Source: Methanosarcinales archaeon
GTDB lineage: Archaea > Halobacteriota > Methanosarcinia > Methanosarcinales > EX4572-44
Direction of reading: 5' to 3'
DNA length: 30,500 nt
NCBI GenBank assembly: GCA_004212095.1
Contig: RXIJ01000035.1
Location: forward strand, 1-30,500
The position numbers and the translations under genes are program-made. Below, piece by piece: positions 16,901 to 23,633 of this stretch (position 1 is the stretch's first letter; the number at the start of each line of letters is the position of its first letter). Below the pieces are notes generated by a model that was given only the letters and a program-made list of their open reading frames with translations, searched no databases and was not told the origin of the DNA.

Positions 16901-17059
16901 GAACGCATTACAGACCTTGTGCTCGAATGGGAAGAAGCAATAGTCCATGAAATTCGCTCCAAAGTACTTGTAATTGGGATGGATATTAAAGTAAAAGGTG
17001 CACTTGTAAAAGAATGGAATGTTGAAGGAATAATGATGACCATGGGGATATCAAAATAA
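13901..17059 (+). CDS. ileS: Isoleucyl-tRNA synthetase
   Basis: This class Ia synthetase of about 1052 residues charges tRNA-Ile. Visible: the HIGH signature as HLGT (55-58) in PPYTTGRVHLGTAWNK, the editing-domain IWTTTPWTIPAN and GMDDF region, zinc-type cysteine pairs (CPRC, CWRC, CDSC), YWGVPIPIWVC, EGYDQTRGWFYSQ, and KMSKR (595-599). The long C-terminal RNA-binding region is typical of archaeal/eukaryotic-type IleRS. A TTG at 13895 also opens the frame, but it lies inside the ribosome site GGTGAT (13890-13895), so the ATG at 13901 is preferred. The 5' half uses mainly T- and G-ending codons (GGT, CGT, AAG, GAG), while the 3' third is dominated by A-ending codons (ATA, AAA, GTA, AGA). Hairpin repeats flank the gene on both sides. 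Confidence 0.96.
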   Translation: MIHVVGSQYNPKDMESLITSFWDEIGAYSKVRELRRGGEKFFFVDGPPYTTGRVHLGTAWNKVIKDSILRFKSMHGFHVRDRAGWDMHGLPIEVKVEGVLGFKSKKDIESYGVDKFVAKCKEFALSHKDEMTVQFESLGVWLNWKDPYMTLRNEYIEAAWWTLKEAHNKNLLERGLRVVNWCPRCETAIADSEVDYSDETDHSIYVKFPLSNADNEFIVIWTTTPWTIPANIAVAVHPSFEYVRVRAVKNGASEVLIVAEELVENVLRAGRYTDYEILNAIPGNNLVGTAYEHPLKDKIPKQAVFAHNVYTADFVTAENTGCVHIAPGHGMDDFLIGVEYGLPIFCPVDSSGSYTEDAGKYAGLNVRDAGDIVLSDLEERGLLLASGRVTHRYGHCWRCDTPIIYRATEQWFLQISKLKEAMLDEISKVDWYPDWAGSARFHDWVSGARDWCISRQRYWGVPIPIWVCDSCGSIEVIGTMDELKARAGQSELVELHRPYVDDIELPCECGDRKKRVEDVFDVWFDSAVASWATLGFPGKSEEFDAWWPANFITEGYDQTRGWFYSQLGASMVAFGRVPYKSVLVHGFALDDTGRKMSKRIGNVIDPKEVMERFGAETLRYYVLSSSAPWDDLKFGWDEVANTHRMFNILWNVYRFPLPYMVLDGFDPKKTTYNSIKHALRVEDKWILSGVKSLAERVELEMEEYELHNATRAISEFILDDLSRWYIQLTRPRVWNEANDPDKLAAYWVLHTVLSDLAIIIAPFAPFIAETIYQNLVRGTDNNAPESVHMCDWQKDFSMQNPELEEQMEIVRDIVEAASNARQKAKRKLRWPIRRIIIKPNTKKTIKAVKTLRKVILEQCNSKDILILDVDEEWNELGVKVIPKPAIIGPAFKQNAGKVREALKEANSIAVKHSIDTLGRFEIPELNITVLPEMVEFKEVLPKDITIAGFSKALVYVDSALTRNIEAEGYSREIIRRLQDMRKELNLRVEDKISAVVNINDERITDLVLEWEEAIVHEIRSKVLVIGMDIKVKGALVKEWNVEGIMMTMGISK

Positions 17060-17126
17060 CTTCAACCAGGAAAAACGATATTACATATCCGGTGTTGACA
17101 CTGTTCTGAAACTATTGTTGACTAAA

Positions 17127-17134
17127 ATTTTTTT
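17127..17134 (+). terminator. T-run terminator candidate of ileS
   Basis: A run of seven to eight T residues lies about 70 bases after the ileS stop, a usual signal for archaeal transcription termination. Confidence 0.4.
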
Positions 17135-17194
17135 AATATATAGGAAAGTATAAATGTATTTCCTTCTCTAGCTATTGAAATTCGATACTATTTT

Positions 17195-17442
17195 GCTGCA
17201 CTTGATTACTGCGTAATCAAGAGTTACTGGTTATTTTCTGCTAAAGCGAAGTTATGCAGTGCTTCCGCAACCGAGAATTAAAGGTTACCTGTTATTTTCT
17301 GCTAAAGCGAAGTTATGCAGTGCTTCCGCAACCGAGAATTAAAGGTTACCTGTTATTTTCTGCTAAAGCGAAGTTATGCAGTGCTTCCGCAACCGAGAAT
17401 TAAAAGGTTACCTGTTATTTTCTGCAGAACGAAGTTGTGCAG
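17195..17442 (+). repeat. Composite hairpin element with 61-bp tandem repeats
   Basis: CTGCA is followed by hairpin A at 17201-17221 (perfect 9-bp arms CTTGATTAC/GTAATCAAG, loop TGC). Three tandem units follow at 17231, 17292 and 17353 (61, 61 and 62 bp), each with GCGAAGTTATGCAG. A final partial unit at 17415 ends in hairpin B at 17422-17442 (arms CTGCAGAAC/GTTGTGCAG, one mismatch, loop GAA). TTTTTAATGATT and a run of T follow, so the last hairpin could also act as a terminator. Confidence 0.85.
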
Positions 17443-17489
17443 TTTTTAATGATTTTTTTTCGCGTGGTTAGGAATTATAATCGAACCAT

Positions 17490-17522
17490 CAAATTAGAAA
17501 TGCAGGAGTTAATTCTAATTTG
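17490..17522. repeat. Inverted repeat upstream of the SPASM gene
   Basis: Perfect 10-bp arms CAAATTAGAA (17490-17499) and TTCTAATTTG (17513-17522) flank a 13-base loop containing GCAGGAGTT. It lies 55 bases before the gene and could be a regulator site. Confidence 0.5.
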
Positions 17523-17577
17523 ACAGCCCCATCGCATAGGTGTGATCGTTAAGATACATTAATATAGTTGTTCTAAC

Positions 17578-18618
17578 ATGACCTTTTTAATGTCCTTTTA
17601 TCCATATCCAAAATCGATCCTGTTTGAAGTTACGTATCGCTGTAATCTGCGATGTATCCACTGTTATGAACCAAAGTACAATGGTGAAGAAATGTCAACT
17701 GATGAAGTTCTGTGTTTGATTGACCAGGCAGCAGAACTTGGAGTCCCACATATATCTTTTGGTGGTGGTGAGCCGCTTGTAAGAAAAGACATTTTCACGC
17801 TTCTAAAGTATGCTTCTGATAGTAACATTGCTGTTGAACTGTTATCTAATGGAACATTGATTGATGAAGACACTGCAAAGCGACTTGTTGCGTGTGGTGT
17901 TCGAGCCGTGTCTGTAAGTCTCGACTCAGCCACTCCGGAAGTGCATAATGCGATTCGCAGAAAGGATTGCTTTGAAACTGTAATCCATGCGATTGAATGT
18001 TTAATTGATGCAGGTCTAAGGGTAGAGATTAACACCACGTTTACAAAATTGAACCTCAGAGATTTTGAAGGTGTTGTCCGCTTATCAAAGAAACTCGGTG
18101 CATCAATGGTTCGGGCTGTTAGACTTGTATCTCTCGGAAGAGCAGAAGAAAATGATGTATTGATAAGTCCGACAAGCGAGGACTACCACTGGTTTTCAGA
18201 CATGCTCTATGAAGTATCAAAAAAGTACAGTGATAAAAATTTCGCTGTTACCGGCGATGATGCCTTTGCCCCGTTTTTATATATAAAAAATAAAAAACAG
18301 CGAATGACGTGGCTTCCTGGAAACTATATGGGGTGCATTGGTGGAAGAGTCATCGTATCCATCGACCCTCATGGAAATGTGTACCCGTGTTGCTACCTCA
18401 AGTATCCTGAATTCTGTGGCGGGAACGTAACAGAAGAATCACTTAAAGATATCTGGGAAAGAGAAGATTCGTTTAAAGAGCTTAGAAATCTTACACTGCC
18501 AACTGGTAAGTGCAGAGGTTGTGAGTATCTTGAATTCTGTCGTGGTGGCTGTCGTGGTGCAGCATATATTAAAACAAAGAGTCTAACTGCACCTGATCCA
18601 TATTGCTGGATACAATAA
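17578..18618 (+). CDS. Radical SAM/SPASM domain protein
   Basis: This 346-residue protein has the radical SAM cluster CX3CX2C at Cys22, Cys26 and Cys29 (YRCNLRCIHCY), the SAM loop FGGGEPLVR, and a C-terminal SPASM domain with cysteines in YPCCYLKYPEFCGG and KCRGCEYLEFCRGGCRG, ending in PDPYCWIQ. The SPASM domain binds auxiliary Fe-S clusters. Relatives include heme-pathway enzymes (AhbC/AhbD) and peptide-modifying enzymes; no small precursor peptide is seen beside it, and the substrate is unknown. TTAATATA at 17559-17566 would fit better with the in-frame ATG at 17590, so the start may be four residues further in. The last ten codons and the stop are duplicated directly downstream. Confidence 0.82.
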   Translation: MTFLMSFYPYPKSILFEVTYRCNLRCIHCYEPKYNGEEMSTDEVLCLIDQAAELGVPHISFGGGEPLVRKDIFTLLKYASDSNIAVELLSNGTLIDEDTAKRLVACGVRAVSVSLDSATPEVHNAIRRKDCFETVIHAIECLIDAGLRVEINTTFTKLNLRDFEGVVRLSKKLGASMVRAVRLVSLGRAEENDVLISPTSEDYHWFSDMLYEVSKKYSDKNFAVTGDDAFAPFLYIKNKKQRMTWLPGNYMGCIGGRVIVSIDPHGNVYPCCYLKYPEFCGGNVTEESLKDIWEREDSFKELRNLTLPTGKCRGCEYLEFCRGGCRGAAYIKTKSLTAPDPYCWIQ

Positions 18619-18650
18619 ACTGCACCTGATCTATATTGCTGGGTACAATA
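18585..18650 (+). repeat. 33-bp tandem duplication spanning the SPASM stop codon
   Basis: Bases 18585-18617 and 18618-18650 are the same 33-bp sequence with two differences (C/T at offset 15 and A/G at offset 26). The copy keeps the 11-codon frame, including a second TAA, so it would read TAPDLYCWVQ after a stop. Confidence 0.95.
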
Positions 18651-18664
18651 AAAGAGCTGTTAAT

Positions 18665-19234
18665 ATGTTTAACTCAGCAAAAAATACCGTTCGAACCTGG
18701 ATGCAGCCACTAAGTAAGGTCTTCTCACACACTAACCCAAATCTAATAACCATTGCAGGACTCTTGCTTGCACTTGTTGCGGGGATCTCTTTTGCTTCAA
18801 AGCATATCTTTTTGGGCGGTTTTTTAATCATCCTTTCAGGATTTTTTGATGTACTTGATGGGACGATTGCACGCGGAACCAACAGAATCACACCTTACGG
18901 CGGATTTCTTGATTCAGTGAGCGATCGATACGCTGATGCAGCTATCCTGATTGGAATCATGTATGGTTGTACGATAAGAATGCCTTATCCTAGTGTCCCG
19001 TGGTTCTGGGGTGCGGTTGCGCTTGTGGGTTCATTTATGGTTAGTTACACGCGGGCAAGAGCAGAGGCAGCAGGCTCTAATGCAGCAGTTGGAATAGCAG
19101 AACGTGCTGAGCGATTAATAATTATTGCAGCGGGCGCGTTTACAGGGTACCTAAACATTGCGGTATTTGTTGTTGCAATAATCACTCATATTACAATCAT
19201 CCAGAGACTCGTGTTTGTGAAGAAACAGTTATAA
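18665..19234 (+). CDS. CDP-alcohol phosphatidyltransferase, probable archaetidylinositol-phosphate synthase
   Basis: This 189-residue membrane enzyme carries the complete CDP-alcohol phosphotransferase signature D-x2-D-G-x2-A-R-x8-G-x3-D-x3-D: Asp62, Asp65-Gly66, Ala69-Arg70, Gly79, Asp83 and Asp87 (within DVLDGTIARG and GFLDSVSDRYAD). Its length and the N-terminal NPNLITIAGLLLALVAG fit the archaeal enzyme that joins CDP-archaeol and inositol 1-phosphate, making inositol-headed ether lipids. Hydrophobic stretches mark about five or six membrane helices. It lies 46 bases after the SPASM gene, the spacer being mostly the 33-bp duplication, and likely shares its transcript. The polar head group is inferred from family resemblance; archaetidylserine or archaetidylglycerol-phosphate synthases share the motif. 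Confidence 0.78.
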   Translation: MFNSAKNTVRTWMQPLSKVFSHTNPNLITIAGLLLALVAGISFASKHIFLGGFLIILSGFFDVLDGTIARGTNRITPYGGFLDSVSDRYADAAILIGIMYGCTIRMPYPSVPWFWGAVALVGSFMVSYTRARAEAAGSNAAVGIAERAERLIIIAAGAFTGYLNIAVFVVAIITHITIIQRLVFVKKQL

Positions 19235-19303
19235 CTTTAGGATTTAATTATTGATGCTGTTTACAATAATGTTTTTGTAGTTGCACATTCATTGATTGCA
19301 GTG

Positions 19304-19624
19304 GTGATTGTTATACAGGCATATTCTTTAAAGCGTGGTTTTTCTGTTGATATTGAACGTGTGAAGAATGTTTTTGCCGAATATTTTGATGGTGTTAAAC
19401 TAGAAAATATTGACGGGCGATTCCTTGCAGGTTTCGGAGCAATGGAGTCAATTGGCTTCTGGCTTGAAGGTAAAAAACTATTTGTGGAAACTGTATCTAA
19501 CACCAATGCAACTGATGAAGAGATAATAGATACTAACAGACGTTTCAGGAAGTTTTTAGAGAATGCCACCGGTTATACTGCCAAACAACGTAGGACTGTG
19601 GCTAAAAAGGGCGTTTCAAAGTAA
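19304..19624 (+). CDS. DUF5611-like conserved archaeal protein
   Basis: This small protein of about 106 residues has the core QAYSLKRGFSVDIERVKN, then GRFLAGFGAMESIGFWLEGKKLFVETVSN and DTNRRFRKFLENATGYTAKQRR. I recognise it as resembling an archaeal family of unknown function (DUF5611), whose members begin near a Y-x-x-KRG motif. No ATG precedes this motif. GTG at 19304 and 19301 and TTG at 19292 are in frame, but the perfect ribosome site GGTGAT (19303-19308) overlaps the GTG codons and sits 4 bases before an in-frame ATA at 19313, which would give MQAYSLKRG. The conservative GTG is listed here. It sits between the lipid synthase and the DUF98 gene in the same direction. Confidence 0.7.
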   Translation: MIVIQAYSLKRGFSVDIERVKNVFAEYFDGVKLENIDGRFLAGFGAMESIGFWLEGKKLFVETVSNTNATDEEIIDTNRRFRKFLENATGYTAKQRRTVAKKGVSK

Positions 19625-19639
19625 ATATGGGTTTTTGTT

Positions 19640-20134
19640 ATGATACCTGATGTGCCAATATCTCTTCCTTTACTTCTCAGGATTTGTGCCGTCACTGATG
19701 GTTCTATCACTTATCTGTTAGAAGCAATCTTTGGAGGAAAAGCAGAAGTGTCAACCCTGTGCCAGCAGATAGTTGAAGCTGATGAAAAGATGTGCAGCCT
19801 CCTAAATATCAGCTCTAAAGAACCAGTCAATATTCGCAAAGTAACACTAAGGGTTAACGGCGTGATGCATGTGTTTGCAAAGTCGCTTTCACCAGTCAAC
19901 CGAATGCCATCCGGGATGAGAGAACAACTTATGCAGGCGGATATTCCAGTTGGCAAGATCCTGCGTTCAAACAAACTTGAGACCCGCAGGGACATCCTGC
20001 ATATTGAACGTTTGCATTCCTCTGACTACTTCACCGGTGAAGTGTTATCAAGAGATTATGTGATCATACATGATAGTAGAGTGTTGATGTGGATAAATGA
20101 AGTGTTTCCAATTGACTATAGATGGAGGGCATAA
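19640..20134 (+). CDS. DUF98 / chorismate-lyase-like protein
   Basis: This 164-residue protein resembles the DUF98 group related to chorismate pyruvate-lyase, which splits chorismate into 4-hydroxybenzoate and pyruvate. Suggestive segments are LRICAVTDGSITYLLEAIFG at the N-terminus, the middle region MREQLMQADIPVGKILRSNKLETRRDI and the C-terminal RDYVIIHDSRVLMWINEVFP. In this fold the PVGKIL..N..ETRR segment contributes to the active site. In methanogenic archaea the product could feed methanopterin or a prenylated aromatic carrier; with a UbiA-like prenyltransferase elsewhere in the window the latter is attractive but unproven. It starts 15 bases after the previous stop. Confidence 0.65.
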   Translation: MIPDVPISLPLLLRICAVTDGSITYLLEAIFGGKAEVSTLCQQIVEADEKMCSLLNISSKEPVNIRKVTLRVNGVMHVFAKSLSPVNRMPSGMREQLMQADIPVGKILRSNKLETRRDILHIERLHSSDYFTGEVLSRDYVIIHDSRVLMWINEVFPIDYRWRA

Positions 20135-20353
20135 AAAATATACTTGTCAGGATACTGTGTGGATAGCCTTCTCTGCAGCCGAGTGTGCCGCCGCAATTTG
20201 ACTTTGGAAGACAACGAAAAAAAATCATATAATTACGCAAAAAGTCTATTAATGAATTTTTCGAGATAATCAGGAATTTTAATGAATCCAATTATATAAA
20301 GTGAATGAAAAAGGATACTTCCCATATATCCATTGACGTTTCGACTCCACCAT
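20135..20353. other. Intergenic remnant between DUF98 gene and restriction relic
   Basis: This is an A/T-rich stretch with no recognisable gene. It follows the premature stop of the metallopeptidase fragment read from the other side and may contain decayed sequence from that gene, but no continued frame is visible. Confidence 0.4.
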
Positions 20354-20476
20354 TTACTTTATTTTTTCATCAGATGTCCCCTCCGGTGCATGTACCACTA
20401 CGCTTCGATCTCTTTCAACGGTAATGGTCAACTTGCGCCACTCGACCGATCTTTGAATTGTATAGGCCAGATCCAT
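20354..20476 (-). pseudogene. Truncated DUF45/YgjP-type metallopeptidase gene, N-terminal 40 codons
   Basis: A frame from the ATG at 20476 reads MDLAYTIQRSVEWRKLTITV and continues through VERDRSVVVHAPEGTSDEKIK before TAA at 20356-20354. This is the recognisable N-terminus of the DUF45 (YgjP, M48-like) metallopeptidase family, normally 220-250 residues with an HExxH motif; that motif and everything after residue 40 are missing. It begins 5 bases after the stop of the hsdR-like fragment, the same order seen in type I restriction loci, where this peptidase gene often follows hsdR. It is too short to be functional. The identification rests on the N-terminal pattern (IxRSxxxRxxxxxVxxDxSVxVxAPxGTxxEKI). 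Confidence 0.7.
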
Positions 20477-20481
20477 CGCAA

Positions 20482-20781
20482 CTACTCTGCATAGAGAATG
20501 ATGTCATTATTTTTCTCGGCGAGTTTCATGATTCGACTGGTGATATGAGCACGTTTTTTCACAAGACTGGGGAGATTCGCAAACTCCGATAAAAGCAGTG
20601 TCTTTTGAAGCTCTTCTCTCAACTTGTTACGTGCTGGAGTGCTCTCCCAGAATCCAGTAAGCCCCAATTCCCGCTCCACTGCTAAAAAGGCCTTTTGCGT
20701 CGGGTCAACCGGAGAGCTGATTTTATGTAGATTATTTTTTTCGCATAATAAATCCCAAAACATGGCATCACACCCAGACAC
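20482..20781 (-). pseudogene. 3' fragment of a type I restriction enzyme R subunit (hsdR-like)
   Basis: This 99-codon frame contains ELGLTGFWESTPARNKLREE and LLLSEFANLPSLVKKRAHITSRIMKLAEKNNDIIL, which resemble the C-terminal helical tail of type I restriction R subunits (usually 900-1100 residues). The nuclease and DEAD/helicase domains are absent, and the upstream 96 bases lead into the ATPase promoter, so the gene has lost its 5' part. The natural stop is kept and is followed after 5 bases by a metallopeptidase gene start, giving a consistent restriction-locus order. The first 20 residues show no family character and may be chance sequence at the deletion edge. The hsdR call is moderate; the relic interpretation is helped by its neighbour. 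Confidence 0.55.
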
Positions 20782-20880
20782 CGATTAACTTATTAAAATT
20801 CACCAACACAAATTAAAACAGTCGCAGTCTACCGAGTTTTTTTATAGGGTATTGTTTATCAATAGCTTCTGGTTGTTGTG

Positions 20881-23556
20881 ATGGATTTTTATTGTGAAGA
20901 AGCCGATTTAGTTTTAAAACATCTGGATACATCAGAAAGCGGTCTTGAGGTTGATGAAGTTTCTCGCCGCTTTGAAAAAGATGGTCCGAATGAGATCAGT
21001 GGTAAGAAAGCAACGCCCGCGTGGGAGATACTTCTTAACCAGTTCAAGAATTTTTTGATTATCATTCTTCTTGCTGCTGCAATCGTCTCAGCGGTTGTCG
21101 GTTCGCCAACAGATGCTTTTGTTATTGTTTTGATTGTTGTGCTTGCTGCAATTCTTGGGTTTGTGCAGGAATACCGTGCGGGAAAAGATATTGAAGCTTT
21201 AAAACGCATGACGGCACCAACAGCCGCAGTTATTCGTGGTGGTGTTGAGAGAGAAGTTCCTGCAAGAGATCTTGTGGCTGGTGACATCGTGGTCTTTCGA
21301 AGCGGAGACCGGATTGCAGCAGATTGCAGGTTGATTGAGGCTGTGAACCTCCGGGTGGATGAGTCAGCGCTAACTGGCGAATCGGTAACTGCTGGAAAGA
21401 ATACTGCTGTACTCGAGGAGAAAACTTCGCTTGGCGACAGGCGAAACATGGTTTTTATGGGCACCACGATAACAGAGGGGCGTGGCACTGGTGCGGTAAC
21501 TGCAACAGGAATGGACAGTGAATTTGGAAAGATTGGTGGAATGTTAAGTGAGATAGAATCAGTACGAACACCGCTTCAGAAAAATCTCGACCGTCTTGGG
21601 CGATGGATCGGAACTCTCACACTTCTGGTTGTAGGTCTAGTGTCTCTTCTTGGCGTAATCCGCGGCTATGATGCTGTTGAAATGTTTGTGTGGGGGGTTG
21701 CTCTTGCAGTTGCTGCTGTTCCTGAAGCACTGCCTGCTGTTGTAACGGTGGGGCTTGCGCTTGGAGTTCGCCGCATGGTAAAACGACACGCACTTGTGCG
21801 GCAGCTTCCTGCTGTTGAAACTCTTGGTGCGACAACCGTTATCTGCACTGATAAAACAGGCACCTTGACACAGAATAAGATGACAGTGCGAAAAGTGTAT
21901 ACTGCTGGCAGGATATTTACCATAACCGGGGTTGGATACACTCCGGAGGGAAGTTTTCAGCACAATAACACAACAGTAGACCCTGCGCAGCATAAAACCC
22001 TGAAGCGCGTGTTAAAGATAGGTGCACTCTGTAATGATTCAACTGTTAGTAAAACAGAGAACGGATGGCAAATAACCGGAGACCCGACAGAGGGTGCACT
22101 CGTGGTTGCGGCTGCAAAAGCCGGACTTACGAAAAGCGAACTAAATTCCTCTAACGAGCGCGTGGACGAGATACCGTTCTCGTCAGAGCGAAAACAGATG
22201 ACCACAATTCACAGTACAACAGATGGTCACTATGCATACTCAAAGGGTGCACCAGAGATAGTACTTGACAAATGCACACGTTATTCTACAGAGACTGATG
22301 AAAAGAAACTGGATAAAGAGACAATAGAGGAAATTCTGCGTGAGGGTTACGGCATGGCAGAACAGGGACAACGTGTAATTGCTACTGCCTACAAAAAACT
22401 CCCGGGCAAAGAAGCGGATGCCGACAAACTGGAATCCGAACTGGTGTTTGCAGGACTTATTGGCATGATTGACCCGCCGAGAGAAGAAGCAAAAATGGCA
22501 ATTGAGACTTGCAAAAACGCTGGCATAAATACTGTGATGATAACAGGAGATCATCTGTTAACAGCAAAGGCAATAGCAGCAGAACTTGGGCTCTTGAATG
22601 AAAAAAGCATGGTTCTTTCAGGCGAAGAACTCGATGAAATGAACGATTATGACTTTGAAAAAATAGTTGAAAAAATCCAGGTGTATGCACGCACAGATCC
22701 CTCGCACAAACTGCGTATCATAAGTGCACTCCAGAAAATGGGACATGTCGTGGCAATGACTGGTGACGGCATCAATGATGCACCAGCATTAAAGAAAGCG
22801 GACATTGGAGTTGCGATGGGAATAACAGGAACCGATGTGAGCAAGGAAGCATCAGACATGATACTCACCGATGACAACTTTGCATCAATCGTTTCAAGTG
22901 TCGAGGAAGGACGAAACATCTTCAAAAACATACGAAACTTCATCACTTATGGGCTTGCTATCCATATAGCTGAAGTGTTGGTTGTACTCGCAACCATGCT
23001 TGCAGGACTGCCGCTCCCGCTTATCGCGATACAAATACTCTGGATAAACCTGGTAACTGATGGACTACCGCCGCTTACACTATCACTTGAACCACCTGAA
23101 AAACGGATTATGAGCCAGCATCCGCGAAGCAGGGACGAGGGAATCATCACAACACGCGTATTGTTCTACAGCAGCTTAATTGGCATAATAATGACAATCC
23201 AGGCAGTAGCAATATTCCTGTGGCACATCGATGATCTGGTTAGAGCACAGAGCATGGTCTTTACAATAATAGTAATAGCCTCAATGTTTAACGCACTCAA
23301 CTGGCGATCAGAACGACAATCGTTCTTCACTCTCAATCCACTAACAAATAAACCATTACTGTACGCCATAGCAACAACAATCTTACTGCAATTGGTAGTA
23401 CTCTACACACCACTTGCAAGCATCTTCCACACAACACCACTTAACATGGGCAACTGGATTACGATAATACTTCTCTCGGCAACAACACTCCTAATAACGG
23501 AAGTAACAAAACAAATAGAAAACATGAGGAACAAGCAAAAAATAGATTCAAGCTGA
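20881..23556 (+). CDS. Ca2+-transporting type P-ATPase (P2A-like)
   Basis: This P-type cation pump of about 891 residues has an N-terminal cation-ATPase domain, the TGES actuator loop (about 166-169), PEALP in membrane helix 4 (about 281-285), the phosphorylated Asp in CTDKTGTLTQNKM (about 324), KGAPE, MITGDHLLTAKAIA and MTGDGINDAPALKKADIGVAMG. In helix 6, NLVTDGLPPLTLSLEPPE matches Ca2+ pumps of the SERCA/PMR1 type and lacks Na/K-ATPase features. It exports Ca2+ (perhaps Mn2+) from the cytoplasm. A GTG at 20878 precedes the ATG at 20881; the ATG is chosen. TTTTTTATAG at 20837-20846 is a likely TATA box. Codon choice moves from T/G-ending near the 5' end to A/C-ending near the 3' end. Confidence 0.92.
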   Translation: MDFYCEEADLVLKHLDTSESGLEVDEVSRRFEKDGPNEISGKKATPAWEILLNQFKNFLIIILLAAAIVSAVVGSPTDAFVIVLIVVLAAILGFVQEYRAGKDIEALKRMTAPTAAVIRGGVEREVPARDLVAGDIVVFRSGDRIAADCRLIEAVNLRVDESALTGESVTAGKNTAVLEEKTSLGDRRNMVFMGTTITEGRGTGAVTATGMDSEFGKIGGMLSEIESVRTPLQKNLDRLGRWIGTLTLLVVGLVSLLGVIRGYDAVEMFVWGVALAVAAVPEALPAVVTVGLALGVRRMVKRHALVRQLPAVETLGATTVICTDKTGTLTQNKMTVRKVYTAGRIFTITGVGYTPEGSFQHNNTTVDPAQHKTLKRVLKIGALCNDSTVSKTENGWQITGDPTEGALVVAAAKAGLTKSELNSSNERVDEIPFSSERKQMTTIHSTTDGHYAYSKGAPEIVLDKCTRYSTETDEKKLDKETIEEILREGYGMAEQGQRVIATAYKKLPGKEADADKLESELVFAGLIGMIDPPREEAKMAIETCKNAGINTVMITGDHLLTAKAIAAELGLLNEKSMVLSGEELDEMNDYDFEKIVEKIQVYARTDPSHKLRIISALQKMGHVVAMTGDGINDAPALKKADIGVAMGITGTDVSKEASDMILTDDNFASIVSSVEEGRNIFKNIRNFITYGLAIHIAEVLVVLATMLAGLPLPLIAIQILWINLVTDGLPPLTLSLEPPEKRIMSQHPRSRDEGIITTRVLFYSSLIGIIMTIQAVAIFLWHIDDLVRAQSMVFTIIVIASMFNALNWRSERQSFFTLNPLTNKPLLYAIATTILLQLVVLYTPLASIFHTTPLNMGNWITIILLSATTLLITEVTKQIENMRNKQKIDSS

Positions 23557-23633
23557 CACTTTTAAGTATATTGATTGCCATAGAATTGGTGCATGTTTTG
23601 TCTTGTGGATTTGTTGGTGGCGAGGTTACTGGC

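Larger units (their letters stand above)
17060..17577. other. Repeat-rich 518-bp intergenic region after ileS
   Basis: No convincing gene is present. In order it holds a T-run at 17127-17134 that could end ileS, a composite hairpin and tandem repeat element (17195-17442), a second T-run (17453-17460), a 10-bp perfect inverted repeat at 17490-17522, and the promoter of the SPASM gene. Confidence 0.7.

Noticed and set aside
17231..17442. Regular repeats that could be taken for a CRISPR array
   Set aside because: Whole 61-bp units are repeated with no unique spacers, and no cas gene is in the window.
17578..18618. Peptide-modifying (RiPP) system around the SPASM protein
   Set aside because: No short precursor peptide, leader-binding protein, protease or exporter is adjacent; the following genes are lipid and cofactor-like.
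23571..23633. N-terminal extension of pyrG from TTG
   Set aside because: CTP synthases begin at MKYIVVTGG, and a ribosome site precedes the ATG at 23634.
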